DNA of 33,220 bases from Actinomycetospora sp. NBRC 106375 (GCF_030269665.1 NZ_BSTS01000033.1:1-33220), one strand, 5' to 3'; numbered from the stretch's first letter, positions 15,592 to 23,566 are shown. Numbers and translations are program-made. The notes: generated from the letters alone by a model not told the origin.

Positions 15592-18107
15592 GCCGCCGCC
15601 ATCGGGCCCGCCGCGGTGACGTAGACGGCGGCAGTGCCGAGCTCGTCGGAGGCGTCGAGGTCGATGTCGGCGCTGATGGCCCAGTCGTGGTCGCCGTCCG
15701 GGTCGTCGAGGACCTGGCGGACGTGCCAGACCCGGCCGTCGACGGTGACGCGGTAGAAGGCGGGCCCGCGGGCGTCGGGGCCGCTGCCGAGCTCGTCGTA
15801 CTCGGCGAAGTAGCCCTCGATCGCGTCGGCCCAGAACGCCGCGTCCGGGCCCTCCTCGGACAGCTCCGCCAGCTCGGCGGGGGAGCGGCGCGCGAACAGC
15901 TCGACGCGGCGGAACATCTCGTTGCGCACCAGGACACGGAACGCCCGCTCGTTGCGGGTGACGGGCGGCGGGCCCTGGTCGACGGGTCGGGCGTCGTCGC
16001 CGGCCGCGTCCAGCTCGCTCGGGTTGGCGAGGTTCTCCCACTCGTCGAGCAGGGAGGAGTCGGTCTGGCGCACGAGCTCGCCGAGCCACGCGACGAGGTC
16101 GTCGAGGTCCTCGGTGCGCGCGGCCTCCGGGATCGTCTGGCGCAGGGCCCGGAAGGCGTCGGTGAGGTAGCGCAGGACGAGGCCCTCGGAGCGGGCGATC
16201 TTGTAGAACGACACGTACTCGGTGAACGTCATCGCGCGCTCGTAGAGGTCGCGGACCACCGACTTCGGCGAGAGCTCGTGGTCGGCGACCCACGGGTGCC
16301 CGGCGCGGTAGGACTCGTAGGCGGCGCCGAGCAGCTCCGCGAGCGGCTTCGGCCACGTGACGTCCTCGAGGAGCTCCATGCGCTCCTCGTACTCGATGCC
16401 CTCGGCCTTCATGGCCTGCACGGCCTCGCCGCGGGCCTGGTTCTCCTGCGCGCGGATGACCTGCTTCGGGTCGTCGAGCGTCGACTCGACGACCGAGACC
16501 ATGTCGAGCGCGTAGGTCGGCGACTCCTTGTCCAGCAGGTCGAACGCGGCGAGCGCGAAGGGGGACAGCGGCTGGTTGAGCGCGAAGTCGACCTGGAGGT
16601 CGTCGACCAGGCGGACGTCCGGCCCGGCGTCGGTCTCCACCCGCTCGATCACGTCCGCCTCGATCAGGCCGCGGTAGAGCGCGATCGCCCGCAGGATCAG
16701 GCGGCGCTGGGTGGGGCGGTCGGCGTGGTTGTCCTCGAGCAGGTGGCGCATGGCCGGGAAGAAGGGCTGCGCCCGCTGGGCGACCTGCAGCAGCATCGCC
16801 GTCGACACCCGGAACTGGCTGGTCAGCGGCTCGGGCTGGGCCTCGACGAGCTTCTCGAGCGTCCTCTCCGACCACGACACGAAGCCCTCGGGCGGCTTGA
16901 CCCGCACGACACGGCGCTGTTTCTTGACGTCGTCGCCGGCCTTCGCGAGGCGCTTGGCGTTCTCGACCTCGTGCTCGGGCGCCTGGGCGACGACGTAGCC
17001 GGCGGTGTCGTGCCCGGCGCGGCCCGCGCGGCCGGCGACCTGGTGGAACTCGCGGGCCCGGAGGTGCCGCACCCGCTGCCCGTCGAACTTCGTCAGCGCG
17101 GTGAACAGCACCGTGCGGATCGGGACGTTGATGCCGACCCCGAGGGTGTCGGTGCCGCAGATGAGCTTGAGGAGCCCGGCCTGCGCGAGCGTCTCCACCA
17201 GCCGCCGGTACTTGGGGAGCATGCCGGCGTGGTGGACGCCGATGCCGTGGCGCACCAGGCGCGAGAGCGTCTTCCCGAACCCGGCGGTGAAGCGGAAGCC
17301 GCCGATGAGGTCGGCGATCTGCTCCTTCTCGGCCTTCGACGACACGTTGAGGCTCATGAGCGCCTGGGCCTGCTCGATCGCTGCGGCCTGGGTGGTGTGC
17401 ACGATGTAGACCGGCGCCTGCTGCCCGGCGAGCAGCTCGGTGATCGTCTCGTGCAGCGGCGTGCGGGCGTAGCGGAACGACAGCGGGACCGGGCGCTCGG
17501 TGTGGGCGACGACCGCGGTCTCGCGCCCGGTGCGGCGGGTCAGGTCCTCGGCGAAGAAGGAGACGTCGCCGAGCGTCGCCGACATCAGCAGGAACTGGGC
17601 CTGCGGCAGCTCCAGCAGCGGCACCTGCCAGGCCCAGCCGCGCTCGGGGTCGGCGTAGTAGTGGAACTCGTCCATGACGACCTGGCCGACCTCGGCCGCG
17701 GTCCCCTCGCGCAGCGCCCAGTTCGCCAGCACCTCGGCGGTGCAGCAGATCACCGGGGCCTCCGGGTTCACCGCGGCGTCGCCGGTGAGCATGCCGACCG
17801 AGGCGTAGCCGAGCTGCGCGCCGAGGGCGAAGAACTTCTCGGAGACCAGGGCCTTGATCGGCGCCGTGTAGACCGTCCGCTCGCCCCGCGACATCGCGGC
17901 GACGTGGGCACCCAGCGCCACCAGCGACTTCCCCGACCCGGTGGGCGTCGAGAGGATCACGTTCGACCCCGAGACGAGCTCGATGAGCGCCTCGGACTGC
18001 GCGGGGTAGAGCTCCAGGCCCCGCTCGGCGGCCCAGTCGGAGAACCCCTCGTAGAGCTCGTCGGGGTCCGCGCCGGGGGCGGCCAGGAGCGCGGTGGAGG
18101 TGGTCAC
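15588..18107 (-). CDS. Ski2-like DEAD/DEAH-box RNA helicase with DUF3516 C-terminus
   Basis: An 839-aa superfamily-2 helicase. Motif I is TPTGSGKS (GKS 59-61), motif II is DEFH (146-149), motif III is SAT (176-178), and VHHAGMLPKYRR, GTDTLGVGINVP and HQVAGRAGRAG provide motifs IV to VI. The C-terminal half (about 400-839) matches the actinobacterial DUF3516 extension, with a final region resembling a small cystatin-like/NTF2 fold. It is the actinobacterial relative of exosome helicases (Mtr4/Ski2) and probably unwinds structured RNA, although DNA is not excluded. It starts at GTG 18107 with only a close GGAGAG before it, so the exact start is uncertain. Divergent from the TetR gene and convergent, with overlapping stops, with MarR. 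Confidence 0.93.
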   Translation of the reverse strand: MTTSTALLAAPGADPDELYEGFSDWAAERGLELYPAQSEALIELVSGSNVILSTPTGSGKSLVALGAHVAAMSRGERTVYTAPIKALVSEKFFALGAQLGYASVGMLTGDAAVNPEAPVICCTAEVLANWALREGTAAEVGQVVMDEFHYYADPERGWAWQVPLLELPQAQFLLMSATLGDVSFFAEDLTRRTGRETAVVAHTERPVPLSFRYARTPLHETITELLAGQQAPVYIVHTTQAAAIEQAQALMSLNVSSKAEKEQIADLIGGFRFTAGFGKTLSRLVRHGIGVHHAGMLPKYRRLVETLAQAGLLKLICGTDTLGVGINVPIRTVLFTALTKFDGQRVRHLRAREFHQVAGRAGRAGHDTAGYVVAQAPEHEVENAKRLAKAGDDVKKQRRVVRVKPPEGFVSWSERTLEKLVEAQPEPLTSQFRVSTAMLLQVAQRAQPFFPAMRHLLEDNHADRPTQRRLILRAIALYRGLIEADVIERVETDAGPDVRLVDDLQVDFALNQPLSPFALAAFDLLDKESPTYALDMVSVVESTLDDPKQVIRAQENQARGEAVQAMKAEGIEYEERMELLEDVTWPKPLAELLGAAYESYRAGHPWVADHELSPKSVVRDLYERAMTFTEYVSFYKIARSEGLVLRYLTDAFRALRQTIPEAARTEDLDDLVAWLGELVRQTDSSLLDEWENLANPSELDAAGDDARPVDQGPPPVTRNERAFRVLVRNEMFRRVELFARRSPAELAELSEEGPDAAFWADAIEGYFAEYDELGSGPDARGPAFYRVTVDGRVWHVRQVLDDPDGDHDWAISADIDLDASDELGTAAVYVTAAGPMAAA

Positions 18108-18155
18108 CTCTCCATTGTCGGTGATCGAGCGTTCGGCTCGCCGGACCCCGCGGTT

Positions 18156-18186
18156 TACGATGCGTCACCGCCCGAGGACCTCCTCG
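18156..18186 (+). promoter_or_regulatory. Candidate -10 box and dyad in the helicase/tetR divergent promoter
   Basis: TACGAT at 18156-18161 fits a -10 box for the TetR gene, with a TTCGGC -35-like hexamer upstream. CGAGGA-CC-TCCTCG at 18173-18186 is a perfect 6-bp dyad just downstream and ahead of the TetR start, a usual place for an autoregulatory site. Confidence 0.35.
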
Positions 18187-18218
18187 TTGGGCCGGACGGT
18201 GCCAGGGAGGATGAGGAC

Positions 18219-18890
18219 GTGACCGAGGGTGGCGGAGAGTCGGCGGCCGGGTCGGTGCGAGCGCCCCTCGGCCGGCGGGCGGCGGACAAGGCGCGCACCC
18301 GGGAGTCCCTGCTCACGGCGGCGCGCCGGGTGTTCGCCGAGCGCGGCTACGGCCCGGCGTCGGTGGAGGAGATCGCCCGCACGGCCGGCGTGTCGGTCGG
18401 CTCGGTGTACGTGCACTTCGCGAGCAAGGAAGCGCTGTTCACCGCCCTGGTCGAGGAGCAGACCTCGGCCGACGTCGAGGCCAAGGCCGCGCTCGTGCAG
18501 GGTGACCCCGAGGAGACCTTCGCCGCGCTGGACCGCATGGTGGGAGAGATCGCCGACTCCCGCGAGGAGGCGCTGCTCGACGCCGAGGTGTGGCTCTACG
18601 CCGTGCGCCACCCAGAGTTCGCGGGTCGCCTCGCCGACCACGAGGTCCGTCTCGCGCGCTTCGCCACCGAACTGCTGTCGCGGAACTGGGACGAGGTCGA
18701 CCCGGCGGTGCGCACGGCGGTCCGCGACGACGAGTTCGTCGTCGCCGCGGCCGCGCTCCACCACGGGCTCATCCGGCTGCGCCGCGTCCTCGGCGAGGAC
18801 GCCGTCCCGACCGACCTGTTCAGCCGCGTGCTGCGGCTGCTCCTGCGCCTCCCGCCCGGCGGGGCGAACGGAGCAGCAACCGCCGAGTAA
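18219..18890 (+). CDS. TetR-family transcriptional regulator
   Basis: A 223-aa TetR repressor. The N-terminal HTH is clear at about residues 20-67: KARTRESLLTAARRVFAERG, then VEEIARTAGVSVGSVYVHFASKEALF, with a C-terminal all-helical ligand-binding domain that resembles TetR_C families with a conserved DAEVWLYAVRHPEF segment. GTG 18219 is preceded by GGAGG and GAGGAC; the preceding frame is not coding-like. The gene is divergent from the helicase, and the 110-base gap contains a small dyad. Its ligand and targets are unknown. It is followed by ~230 bases without a gene before the small secreted peptide. Confidence 0.9.
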   Translation: MTEGGGESAAGSVRAPLGRRAADKARTRESLLTAARRVFAERGYGPASVEEIARTAGVSVGSVYVHFASKEALFTALVEEQTSADVEAKAALVQGDPEETFAALDRMVGEIADSREEALLDAEVWLYAVRHPEFAGRLADHEVRLARFATELLSRNWDEVDPAVRTAVRDDEFVVAAAALHHGLIRLRRVLGEDAVPTDLFSRVLRLLLRLPPGGANGAATAE

Positions 18891-18986
18891 TCCGCCGTTC
18901 TGTTGTGTCCCGTGGTCCACCAGGTCACAGCGCAGTAGCCCGAACGGTGTTACGCAAATCAGGCCATTCGCCGCTGACCTGCACCG

Positions 18987-19010
18987 TTGACCGCCCTGTC
19001 CGACTCGGAC
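18987..19010 (+). promoter_or_regulatory. Possible promoter elements upstream of the secreted peptide
   Basis: The gap 18891-19120 holds no gene. TTGACC at 18987-18992 is a good -35-like hexamer, followed by the small dyad GTCCG-ACT-CGGAC at 18998-19010. No convincing -10 box sits at the matching distance, so this is tentative. Confidence 0.25.
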
Positions 19011-19120
19011 GGTGACGAGCCTGTTACTCCTGGTCGTCCCCTCTGGACGCGTACGACCGATTCCGCTGACGGTGGACTCACTGAGCAGCCGCTCGGTCAC
19101 CACTGCGGAAGGGACGTCCC

Positions 19121-19315
19121 ATGTCGAAGAACCGCACCCGCGCCTCCGTGCTCCTCGGCCTCGTCGCGGTGCCGGCGATCATGGTCGGGATGGCGCTCCC
19201 CGCGTCGGCCGCCGAGGTGACGCCGATCGCCGAGTACGTCGACAGCACCGTCGCCGACACCGAGGCCGAGGTCGGCGCCGTCCTCGACGACCTCGGTCTC
19301 GAGGCCGCCGACTAG
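19121..19315 (+). CDS. Small secreted acidic peptide (64-aa precursor)
   Basis: ATG 19121 has a strong GGAAGGGA ribosome site. The first 30 residues are a standard Sec signal peptide: a basic start (KNRTR), a hydrophobic core (VLLGLVAVPAIMVGMAL) and an Ala-Ser-Ala cleavage site at 28-30. The predicted mature peptide is only 34 residues, has ten Asp/Glu and no Lys, Arg or Cys, and could form an amphipathic acidic helix (EVGAVLDDLGL). It is not a recognisable family. A 20-bp hairpin directly downstream suggests a discrete, possibly abundant transcript. The role is unknown: surface, signalling or metal-binding functions are all possible. Confidence 0.8.
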   Translation: MSKNRTRASVLLGLVAVPAIMVGMALPASAAEVTPIAEYVDSTVADTEAEVGAVLDDLGLEAAD

Positions 19316-19337
19316 GGGGCGACCTCCAGGGGGTGGT

Positions 19338-19383
19338 GACCCGGCCCCGGGCCGACGCGGTGTCGTCGGCTCGGGGCCGGGTC
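19338..19383 (+). terminator. Very strong hairpin terminator after the secreted-peptide gene
   Basis: A 20-bp stem (19338-19357 with 19364-19383) that pairs fully except for one G-U wobble, around a 6-base loop. It begins 23 bases after the stop at 19315. No T-run follows, as is common in high-GC actinobacteria. Confidence 0.85.
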
Positions 19384-19456
19384 GCGTCACGCGGGGGACC
19401 CGCCGGGCAGGACCGCGCGACGGTCGCGAAGTCATCGCTTCGGGTATGCGGTGTCC

Positions 19457-19846
19457 GTGTCCTCGAGAAGATCACGCAACCTGACCTGGATCCCCCGCGC
19501 CCTCGGCGTCGCCACCGCCGGCTACAGCGTGGGGATCATCGCGAACCCGTCGCTCTTCGCGAAGCCCACCGCGCTGCAGGCCGAGGGAGCCCCGCTGCCG
19601 ACCGCCACCGCGATCGGCATCCGGGCGCTGGGCGGGCGCGACCTCGCCTCCGGGCTCGCGATGGCGCTCGCGCCCGCCGGCGATGCCCTGCGCACGGCGG
19701 TCGCGGTCCGCGCCGGCTCGGACCTGGTCGACCTCGTGCTGCTCGGCACGTCCCTGCCCGACCGGACCGCACGCGCCAAGGCGGTCGGCGTCGCGGCCGC
19801 GTGGGGCACGCTGTGCGGGCTGAGCTACCTGGCGGCGGGAGACTGA
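19457..19846 (+). CDS. Small membrane protein, DUF4267-like
   Basis: A protein of ~129-131 aa with about four hydrophobic segments (around 15-30, 55-75, 83-100 and 108-128). The conserved look is GIRALGGRDLASGLAMALAP and AVAVRAGSDLVDLVLLG, which resembles the small integral-membrane DUF4267 group; function unknown. GTG 19451 and GTG 19457 are both possible starts. TATGCG directly before them could be a -10 box, making 19457 a leaderless start. Its end overlaps the end of the next, convergent gene by 22 bases. Confidence 0.7.
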   Translation: MSSRRSRNLTWIPRALGVATAGYSVGIIANPSLFAKPTALQAEGAPLPTATAIGIRALGGRDLASGLAMALAPAGDALRTAVAVRAGSDLVDLVLLGTSLPDRTARAKAVGVAAAWGTLCGLSYLAAGD

Positions 19847-20064
19847 TCCGCGCCGACCTCGGCGGGCCGCAGGTGGTAGACGCCGGCCCCCGGGGTCAGC
19901 GGGTGGAGGTCGTAGACGTGGACGACCTTGGGGCCGTCGTGGAGGTGGGTGTGGGTCACCACGGGCAGCGGGGCGCCGTGGCGCGCCTCCCGGACCTCGA
20001 CGCGCCCGTCGAGCGGCCCGCCCACGTAGAGCAGGACGGCGTCCTCGTCCGCCGGATGAGTCAT
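19825..20064 (-). CDS. Conserved hypothetical protein (79 aa)
   Basis: Reverse-strand gene starting at ATG 20064 with GGAGG 5 bases upstream. The peptide has a recognisable YVGGPLDGRVEVR motif, a His-rich centre (VVTHTHLHDGPKVVHVYDLH) and a YHLRP end. Small proteins with a V-GGPLDG-R start are widespread in actinobacteria and their phages, but I know of no assigned function. No membrane segment or signal peptide is seen. It is divergent from the methyltransferase gene (107-base gap) and overlaps the end of the convergent membrane-protein gene. Confidence 0.7.
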   Translation of the reverse strand: MTHPADEDAVLLYVGGPLDGRVEVREARHGAPLPVVTHTHLHDGPKVVHVYDLHPLTPGAGVYHLRPAEVGADQSPAAR

Positions 20065-20171
20065 GGCGGCCTCCTCGGACACCGGTCGCGGATGCGGGTG
20101 GGACGGATGATGCGTCGGATCCAGCGTAGGGATCAACAGGCCGCGGCGCTGCGTCTCTTCGGAGGCAAGCG

Positions 20172-20795
20172 GTGACGAGCGGTGACGGCGTGCGTGACTG
20201 GACGGCGCCGGGCACCGCGCCCCTGGTGCCCGAACTGACGTTGCTGCTCGCCGACGACATCCACCGCACCTGGTCGGCGATCGACGAGGAGGCACCGCCG
20301 TTCTGGGCCTTCGCGTGGGTCGGCGGGCAGGCCCTCGCCCGCCACGTTCTCGACCATCCCGAGCTCGTGCGCGGCCGCCACGTGCTGGACCTGGCCGCCG
20401 GCTCGGGCATCGTCGCGATCGCCGCCGCCCGTGCGGGCGCCACCGCCGTCGTCGCCTCGGACACCGACGCCCGCGCCCGCACCGCGATCGGCCTCAACGC
20501 CGCCGCCAACGGCGTGGCGGTCGAGGTGGTCGGGGACGTCCTCGAGGACGACCTCGACCTCGACGTCGACGTGGTCCTCGCCGGCGACGTCTTCTACGAG
20601 CAGCCGATGGCGCGGCACATGGAGCGCTTCTGCGACGAGGCGGCCGCGGCCGGCGTCGACGTGGTGGTCGGCGACCCCGGCCGCGAGTACCTGCCACGGC
20701 GGCGCTGCACGGCCCTCGGTGCGTACGACGTGACCGGGACGGCCGACCTCGAGGGCGGGGCCACGACGCGGACGACGGTCTACCGGTTCACCTGA
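20172..20795 (+). CDS. Class I SAM-dependent methyltransferase (ETFB-lysine/nicotinamide MT-like)
   Basis: A 207-aa methyltransferase with GTG start and GGAGG 6 bases upstream. Motif I is VLDLAAGSGIVAIAAARAGA (about 70-89), followed by the acidic residue of VVASDTD and the post-motif pair VVLAGDVFYEQPMA. The N-terminal PPFWAFAWVGGQALARHVLDHP block is characteristic of the METTL20/Nnt1-like protein-lysine methyltransferases related to PrmA. The likely substrate is a lysine in a protein such as the electron-transfer flavoprotein beta subunit, by family resemblance only. It is followed after 63 bases by the quinone oxidoreductase, which has its own operator-like dyad. Confidence 0.88.
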   Translation: MTSGDGVRDWTAPGTAPLVPELTLLLADDIHRTWSAIDEEAPPFWAFAWVGGQALARHVLDHPELVRGRHVLDLAAGSGIVAIAAARAGATAVVASDTDARARTAIGLNAAANGVAVEVVGDVLEDDLDLDVDVVLAGDVFYEQPMARHMERFCDEAAAAGVDVVVGDPGREYLPRRRCTALGAYDVTGTADLEGGATTRTTVYRFT

Positions 20796-20814
20796 CCCCG
20801 GCCACTCCTGTAGA

Positions 20815-20834
20815 AACCGTCCCGACTGACGGTT
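20815..20834 (+). promoter_or_regulatory. Perfect dyad operator candidate before the quinone oxidoreductase
   Basis: AACCGTC-CCGACT-GACGGTT is a perfect 7-bp inverted repeat, 24 bases before the GTG at 20859. A TAGAAA -10-like box (20811-20816) overlaps its left arm. This is the usual geometry of a TetR- or MarR-type repressor site controlling a xenobiotic-inducible reductase. Confidence 0.55.
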
Positions 20835-20858
20835 CCCTCGGAGAGTGAAGGTGTTGCG

Positions 20859-21833
20859 GTGCGCGCGGTGCAGGTCGTCCGGCTCGACGGGCCCGAAGCG
20901 GTCGAGGTCAACGAGGTCGAGGAGCCGAAGGCGACCGGCGACCAGGTGCTGGTCGACGTCGAGGCGGCCGGTGTCGTCTTCCCCGACCTGCTGCTGACCC
21001 GCGGCCAGTACCAGATGAAGCCGGAGCTGCCGTTCCTGCTCGGCAGCGAGGTGGCCGGCACGGTGCGCGAGGCGCCCGCCGACTCCGGCTTCTCCGCGGG
21101 CGACCGGGTCGCCGCGCTGCCGGTCCTCGGCGGCTTCGCCGCCACCGTCGCGGTCTCCGCCGAGACCGTGTTCGCGCTGCCCGACGAGGTGTCGTTCGAC
21201 ATCGCCGCCGGCCTGCCGATGAACTACCTGACCGCGCACTTCGTGCTCGAGACCCGCTCCCACCTCGCGGCGGGGGAGACCGTGCTCGTCCACGGCGCGG
21301 CGGGCGGCGTGGGCGTCGCCTGCATCCAGTTCGCCAAGGCCCGCGGGGCGACGGTGATCGCCGTGGTCTCGTCGGAGGGCAAGGGCGAGGTGGCGACGGC
21401 CGCGGGCGCGGACCACTGGGTGCCGGTCGAGGGCTTCAAGGACGCCGCGAAGGAGCTCACCGGGGGCCGGGGGGTCGACGTCGTCGTCGACCCGGTCGGC
21501 GGTGACCGCTTCACCGACTCGCTGCGCAGCCTCGGCGACGACGGGCGCCTCGCGGTCGTCGGGTTCACGGCCGGCGAGATCCCCACGGTCAAGGTCAACC
21601 GGCTCCTGCTCAACAACACCTCCGTGGTCGGCGCGGGCTGGGGCGCCTACGCCTCGAAGCGCCCGGGCTTCATGCACCGGCAGTGGGACGCCATTCGGGA
21701 CGACGTCGCCGCCGGCCGCCTGGCGCCGCCGATCAGCGCGACCTACCCGCTCGCCGAGGCCGCCTCGGCGATCGCCGAGCTCGCCGAGCGCCGCGTCGCG
21801 GGCAAGGTCGTCATCCGGCCGCGGGAGCACTGA
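20859..21833 (+). CDS. NADPH:quinone oxidoreductase (zinc-independent MDR family)
   Basis: A 324-aa medium-chain reductase that would reduce quinones or enones with NADPH. The N-terminal GroES-like domain contains GVVFPDLLLTRGQYQ and LPFLLGSEVAGTV, and lacks the zinc ligands of alcohol dehydrogenases. The nucleotide-binding domain has HGAAGGVGVACIQFAKARGA (about 142-161) and VDVVVDPVGGDRF. The GTG start has GGAGAGTGAAGG upstream. The following hydrolase GTG begins immediately after its TGA, so the two form an operon and are translationally coupled. The perfect dyad upstream suggests local repression, perhaps relieved by an electrophile or other xenobiotic. Confidence 0.92.
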   Translation: MRAVQVVRLDGPEAVEVNEVEEPKATGDQVLVDVEAAGVVFPDLLLTRGQYQMKPELPFLLGSEVAGTVREAPADSGFSAGDRVAALPVLGGFAATVAVSAETVFALPDEVSFDIAAGLPMNYLTAHFVLETRSHLAAGETVLVHGAAGGVGVACIQFAKARGATVIAVVSSEGKGEVATAAGADHWVPVEGFKDAAKELTGGRGVDVVVDPVGGDRFTDSLRSLGDDGRLAVVGFTAGEIPTVKVNRLLLNNTSVVGAGWGAYASKRPGFMHRQWDAIRDDVAAGRLAPPISATYPLAEAASAIAELAERRVAGKVVIRPREH

Positions 21834-22631
21834 GTGGAGCTCGCCCACACCCGCACCGGTACCGGCGAGCCGGTGCTGCTCCTGCACGGGATCACCCACC
21901 GTCGCCAGGGCTGGGACCTCGTCGCGCCGCTGCTCGCGCGGGAACGCGAGGTCTGGGCGCTGGACATGCCCGACCACGGCGAGTCCCCGCACCTGCCCGG
22001 CGACTACGCCGGCGACATCGCCCCGCTCGCGGACGCCGTGGAGGCGTTCTGCCGTACCCAGGGGCTCGAGCGCCCGCACGTCGTGGGCAACTCGATGGGC
22101 GGGCTCGTCGCGCTCGAGCTCGCCGCCCGGGGCACCGTCCGCTCGGCGACCGCGCTCTCGCCCGCCGGTTTCTGGTCGCGGGCCGAGCGCGGCTACGCGA
22201 AGGCGGTGCTCGGCGGGGCGCACGCGCTGCTGGCGGTGATCCCGTCGCGGCGCCTCGAGCGGATGCTCGCGGTGCCGGTCCTGCGCACCGCGATCGTCGG
22301 GCTGCTCCTCGCGCACCCGTCGCGCGTCGACCCGGTGCAGATCACCGGCGACCTGCAGGGCCTGAGCCACCCGGGCACGTCGTTCGCGACGATGCTGGCC
22401 CACCTCGACACCTGGGTGCCGCCGCGCCGGGCGTCGGTGCCGACCACCGTCGGCTGGGGTGCGCGGGACCTGCTGCTGCCCCGATGGCAGTCCCGACGCC
22501 TGCGCCGGGCGCTGCCCGACGCCGCGGTCTACGTGCTCCCCGGGTGCGGCCACGTGCCGATGGGCGACGACCCGGCGCTCGTCGCCGACCTGATCCTCGC
22601 CGCGACGCGCCCGCGTCCGGCGGCCGCCTGA
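21834..22631 (+). CDS. Alpha/beta-fold hydrolase
   Basis: A 265-aa soluble hydrolase. The oxyanion-hole strand VLLLHGITHRRQGWD is at about 14-28, the nucleophile elbow GNSMGG has Ser87, the acid is expected in GWGARDLLLP, and the His is in LPGCGHVPM. The length and layout fit the common esterase, epoxide-hydrolase-like or C-C hydrolase group; no substrate can be fixed. It starts at GTG directly abutting the stop of the quinone oxidoreductase, so it is its operon partner. Together they look like a small detoxification or lactone/ester-processing unit. Confidence 0.9.
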   Translation: MELAHTRTGTGEPVLLLHGITHRRQGWDLVAPLLAREREVWALDMPDHGESPHLPGDYAGDIAPLADAVEAFCRTQGLERPHVVGNSMGGLVALELAARGTVRSATALSPAGFWSRAERGYAKAVLGGAHALLAVIPSRRLERMLAVPVLRTAIVGLLLAHPSRVDPVQITGDLQGLSHPGTSFATMLAHLDTWVPPRRASVPTTVGWGARDLLLPRWQSRRLRRALPDAAVYVLPGCGHVPMGDDPALVADLILAATRPRPAAA

Positions 22632-22643
22632 GGCGGGCTGTCC

Positions 22644-22799
22644 TCAGACCTCCAGTGCGGCACCGCACGCGGGGCACCGGGTCGGTGGGTCCTCGTCGGC
22701 GAGCCGGCCGCACTCGGCGCACACCCGGTGCATCCAGCACGCCGGATCGCCGCCCGCGTCGTCGGGGAGTTCCGCGCGCGAGCGCTCCGGGGACGTCAT
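22644..22799 (-). CDS. Small zinc-ribbon protein (51 aa)
   Basis: A reverse-strand 51-aa reading frame from ATG 22799 to TGA. It contains CWMHRVCAECGRLADEDPP followed by RCPACGA, giving two Cys-x-x-Cys pairs (CAEC and CPAC), a classic zinc-ribbon arrangement. Very similar small ribbons with a Trp-Met-His-Arg segment occur across actinobacteria with no assigned role. It lies 28 bases after the NTF2-like gene on the same strand, so it is probably the second gene of that operon. Confidence 0.75.
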   Translation of the reverse strand: MTSPERSRAELPDDAGGDPACWMHRVCAECGRLADEDPPTRCPACGAALEV

Positions 22800-22827
22800 C
22801 GGACCATGGTGCCCCGCGGCGGCGTGG

Positions 22828-23202
22828 TCAGCGCTGGGTGAAGGGGTCGTCCATGGCGATCAACCAGGTGCTGTCGGCCTGCTTGCGCATCAGGACGGTC
22901 GCCTGGCCGTCCATGGCCGTCGGCCCGTCGGGACCGGTGCCCCGGATCGTCCAGTCCGAGTAGGTGAGCGCGTCCGTGTCCCGCTCGAGGATGGCGCGCG
23001 GCCGGAACTCGATGGTCGCCTCGGTGATCGGGAAGTTCAGGCAGAAGTCCCGGATCGCGTCGCGCCCGGCCAACGGCTTCCCGCCGGGCTCCGGGACGAA
23101 GATCGCGTCCTCCTCGTACAGGCCCACCAGAGCGTCGACGTCGCCGGCGTTGAAGCAGTCCCGCCAGACGTCGTCGCCCTGCGCCGGACTCATGATCTTC
23201 AT
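22828..23202 (-). CDS. SnoaL/NTF2-like (DUF4440-type) protein
   Basis: A 124-aa cone-shaped NTF2-like protein. The pattern WRDCFNAGDVDALVGLYEEDAIFVPEPGG, the LAGRDAIRDF helix and the final WLIAMDDPF strand are typical of SnoaL/DUF4440 proteins. These bind small molecules or act as isomerases, cyclases or hydrolases; no specific activity is indicated. The ATG at 23202 has GAGGGGG upstream; Met4 is a less favoured alternative start. It is transcribed with the zinc-ribbon gene. An imperfect palindrome lies 24 bases upstream. Confidence 0.87.
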   Translation of the reverse strand: MKIMSPAQGDDVWRDCFNAGDVDALVGLYEEDAIFVPEPGGKPLAGRDAIRDFCLNFPITEATIEFRPRAILERDTDALTYSDWTIRGTGPDGPTAMDGQATVLMRKQADSTWLIAMDDPFTQR

Positions 23203-23221
23203 GGGAACCCCCTCGGGTGCT

Positions 23222-23244
23222 GCTGGTGACGTGAGTCACTCAGC
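23222..23244 (-). promoter_or_regulatory. Dyad upstream of the SnoaL-like gene
   Basis: GTGAC-GTGA-GTCAC at 23226-23239 is a perfect inverted repeat. It extends with one bulge into GCTG...CAGC (23222-23244). It sits 24 bases before the reverse-strand start at 23202, where a repressor would block transcription. Confidence 0.4.
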
Positions 23245-23315
23245 GTGGCAGCGATCCGAAGAGAAGGCGCCGAGCGCCACCTGTTCGGCTCAGCACATGT
23301 CACGCAAACACGACG

Positions 23316-23358
23316 AAAGCCCTGGTCTCAGCCGCTACGGGCGTCCGACCAGGGCTTT
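23316..23358 (-). terminator. Terminator of the Gly-Cys-Val tRNA cluster
   Basis: A 12-bp perfect stem: AAAGCCCTGGTC at 23316-23327 pairs with GACCAGGGCTTT at 23347-23358. On the reverse strand it ends in a short T-run and lies just after tRNA-Val. Confidence 0.85.
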
Positions 23359-23364
23359 CCGGGG

Positions 23365-23436
<72 letters not shown>

Positions 23437-23437
23437 G

Positions 23438-23509
23438 AGGCGCAGGCGGGAATCGAACCCGCGTACAGGGCTTTGCAGGCCCTTGCCTAAGCCACTCGGC
23501 CACTGCGCC
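23438..23509 (-). tRNA. tRNA-Cys (GCA)
   Basis: A 72-nt cloverleaf. The acceptor GGCGCAG pairs with CTGCGCC, the discriminator is U as expected for cysteine, and the anticodon loop CTGCAAA has anticodon GCA. It is only one base from tRNA-Val(GAC), so the two are cut from one precursor. Confidence 0.97.
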
Positions 23510-23566
23510 AGGCTTCCGGAGGTCGTCCGGCCTGCCGTGGCGTGATACCAGCCGAGGAGCCTCCCG

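Noticed and set aside
14781..18218. Very long forward frame opposite the helicase
   Set aside because: Antisense shadow of the helicase. Only the TetR gene from 18219 shows family sequence.
20133..22553. 806-codon reverse frame
   Set aside because: Low-complexity Arg/Gly/Asp-rich shadow of the methyltransferase, oxidoreductase and hydrolase genes.
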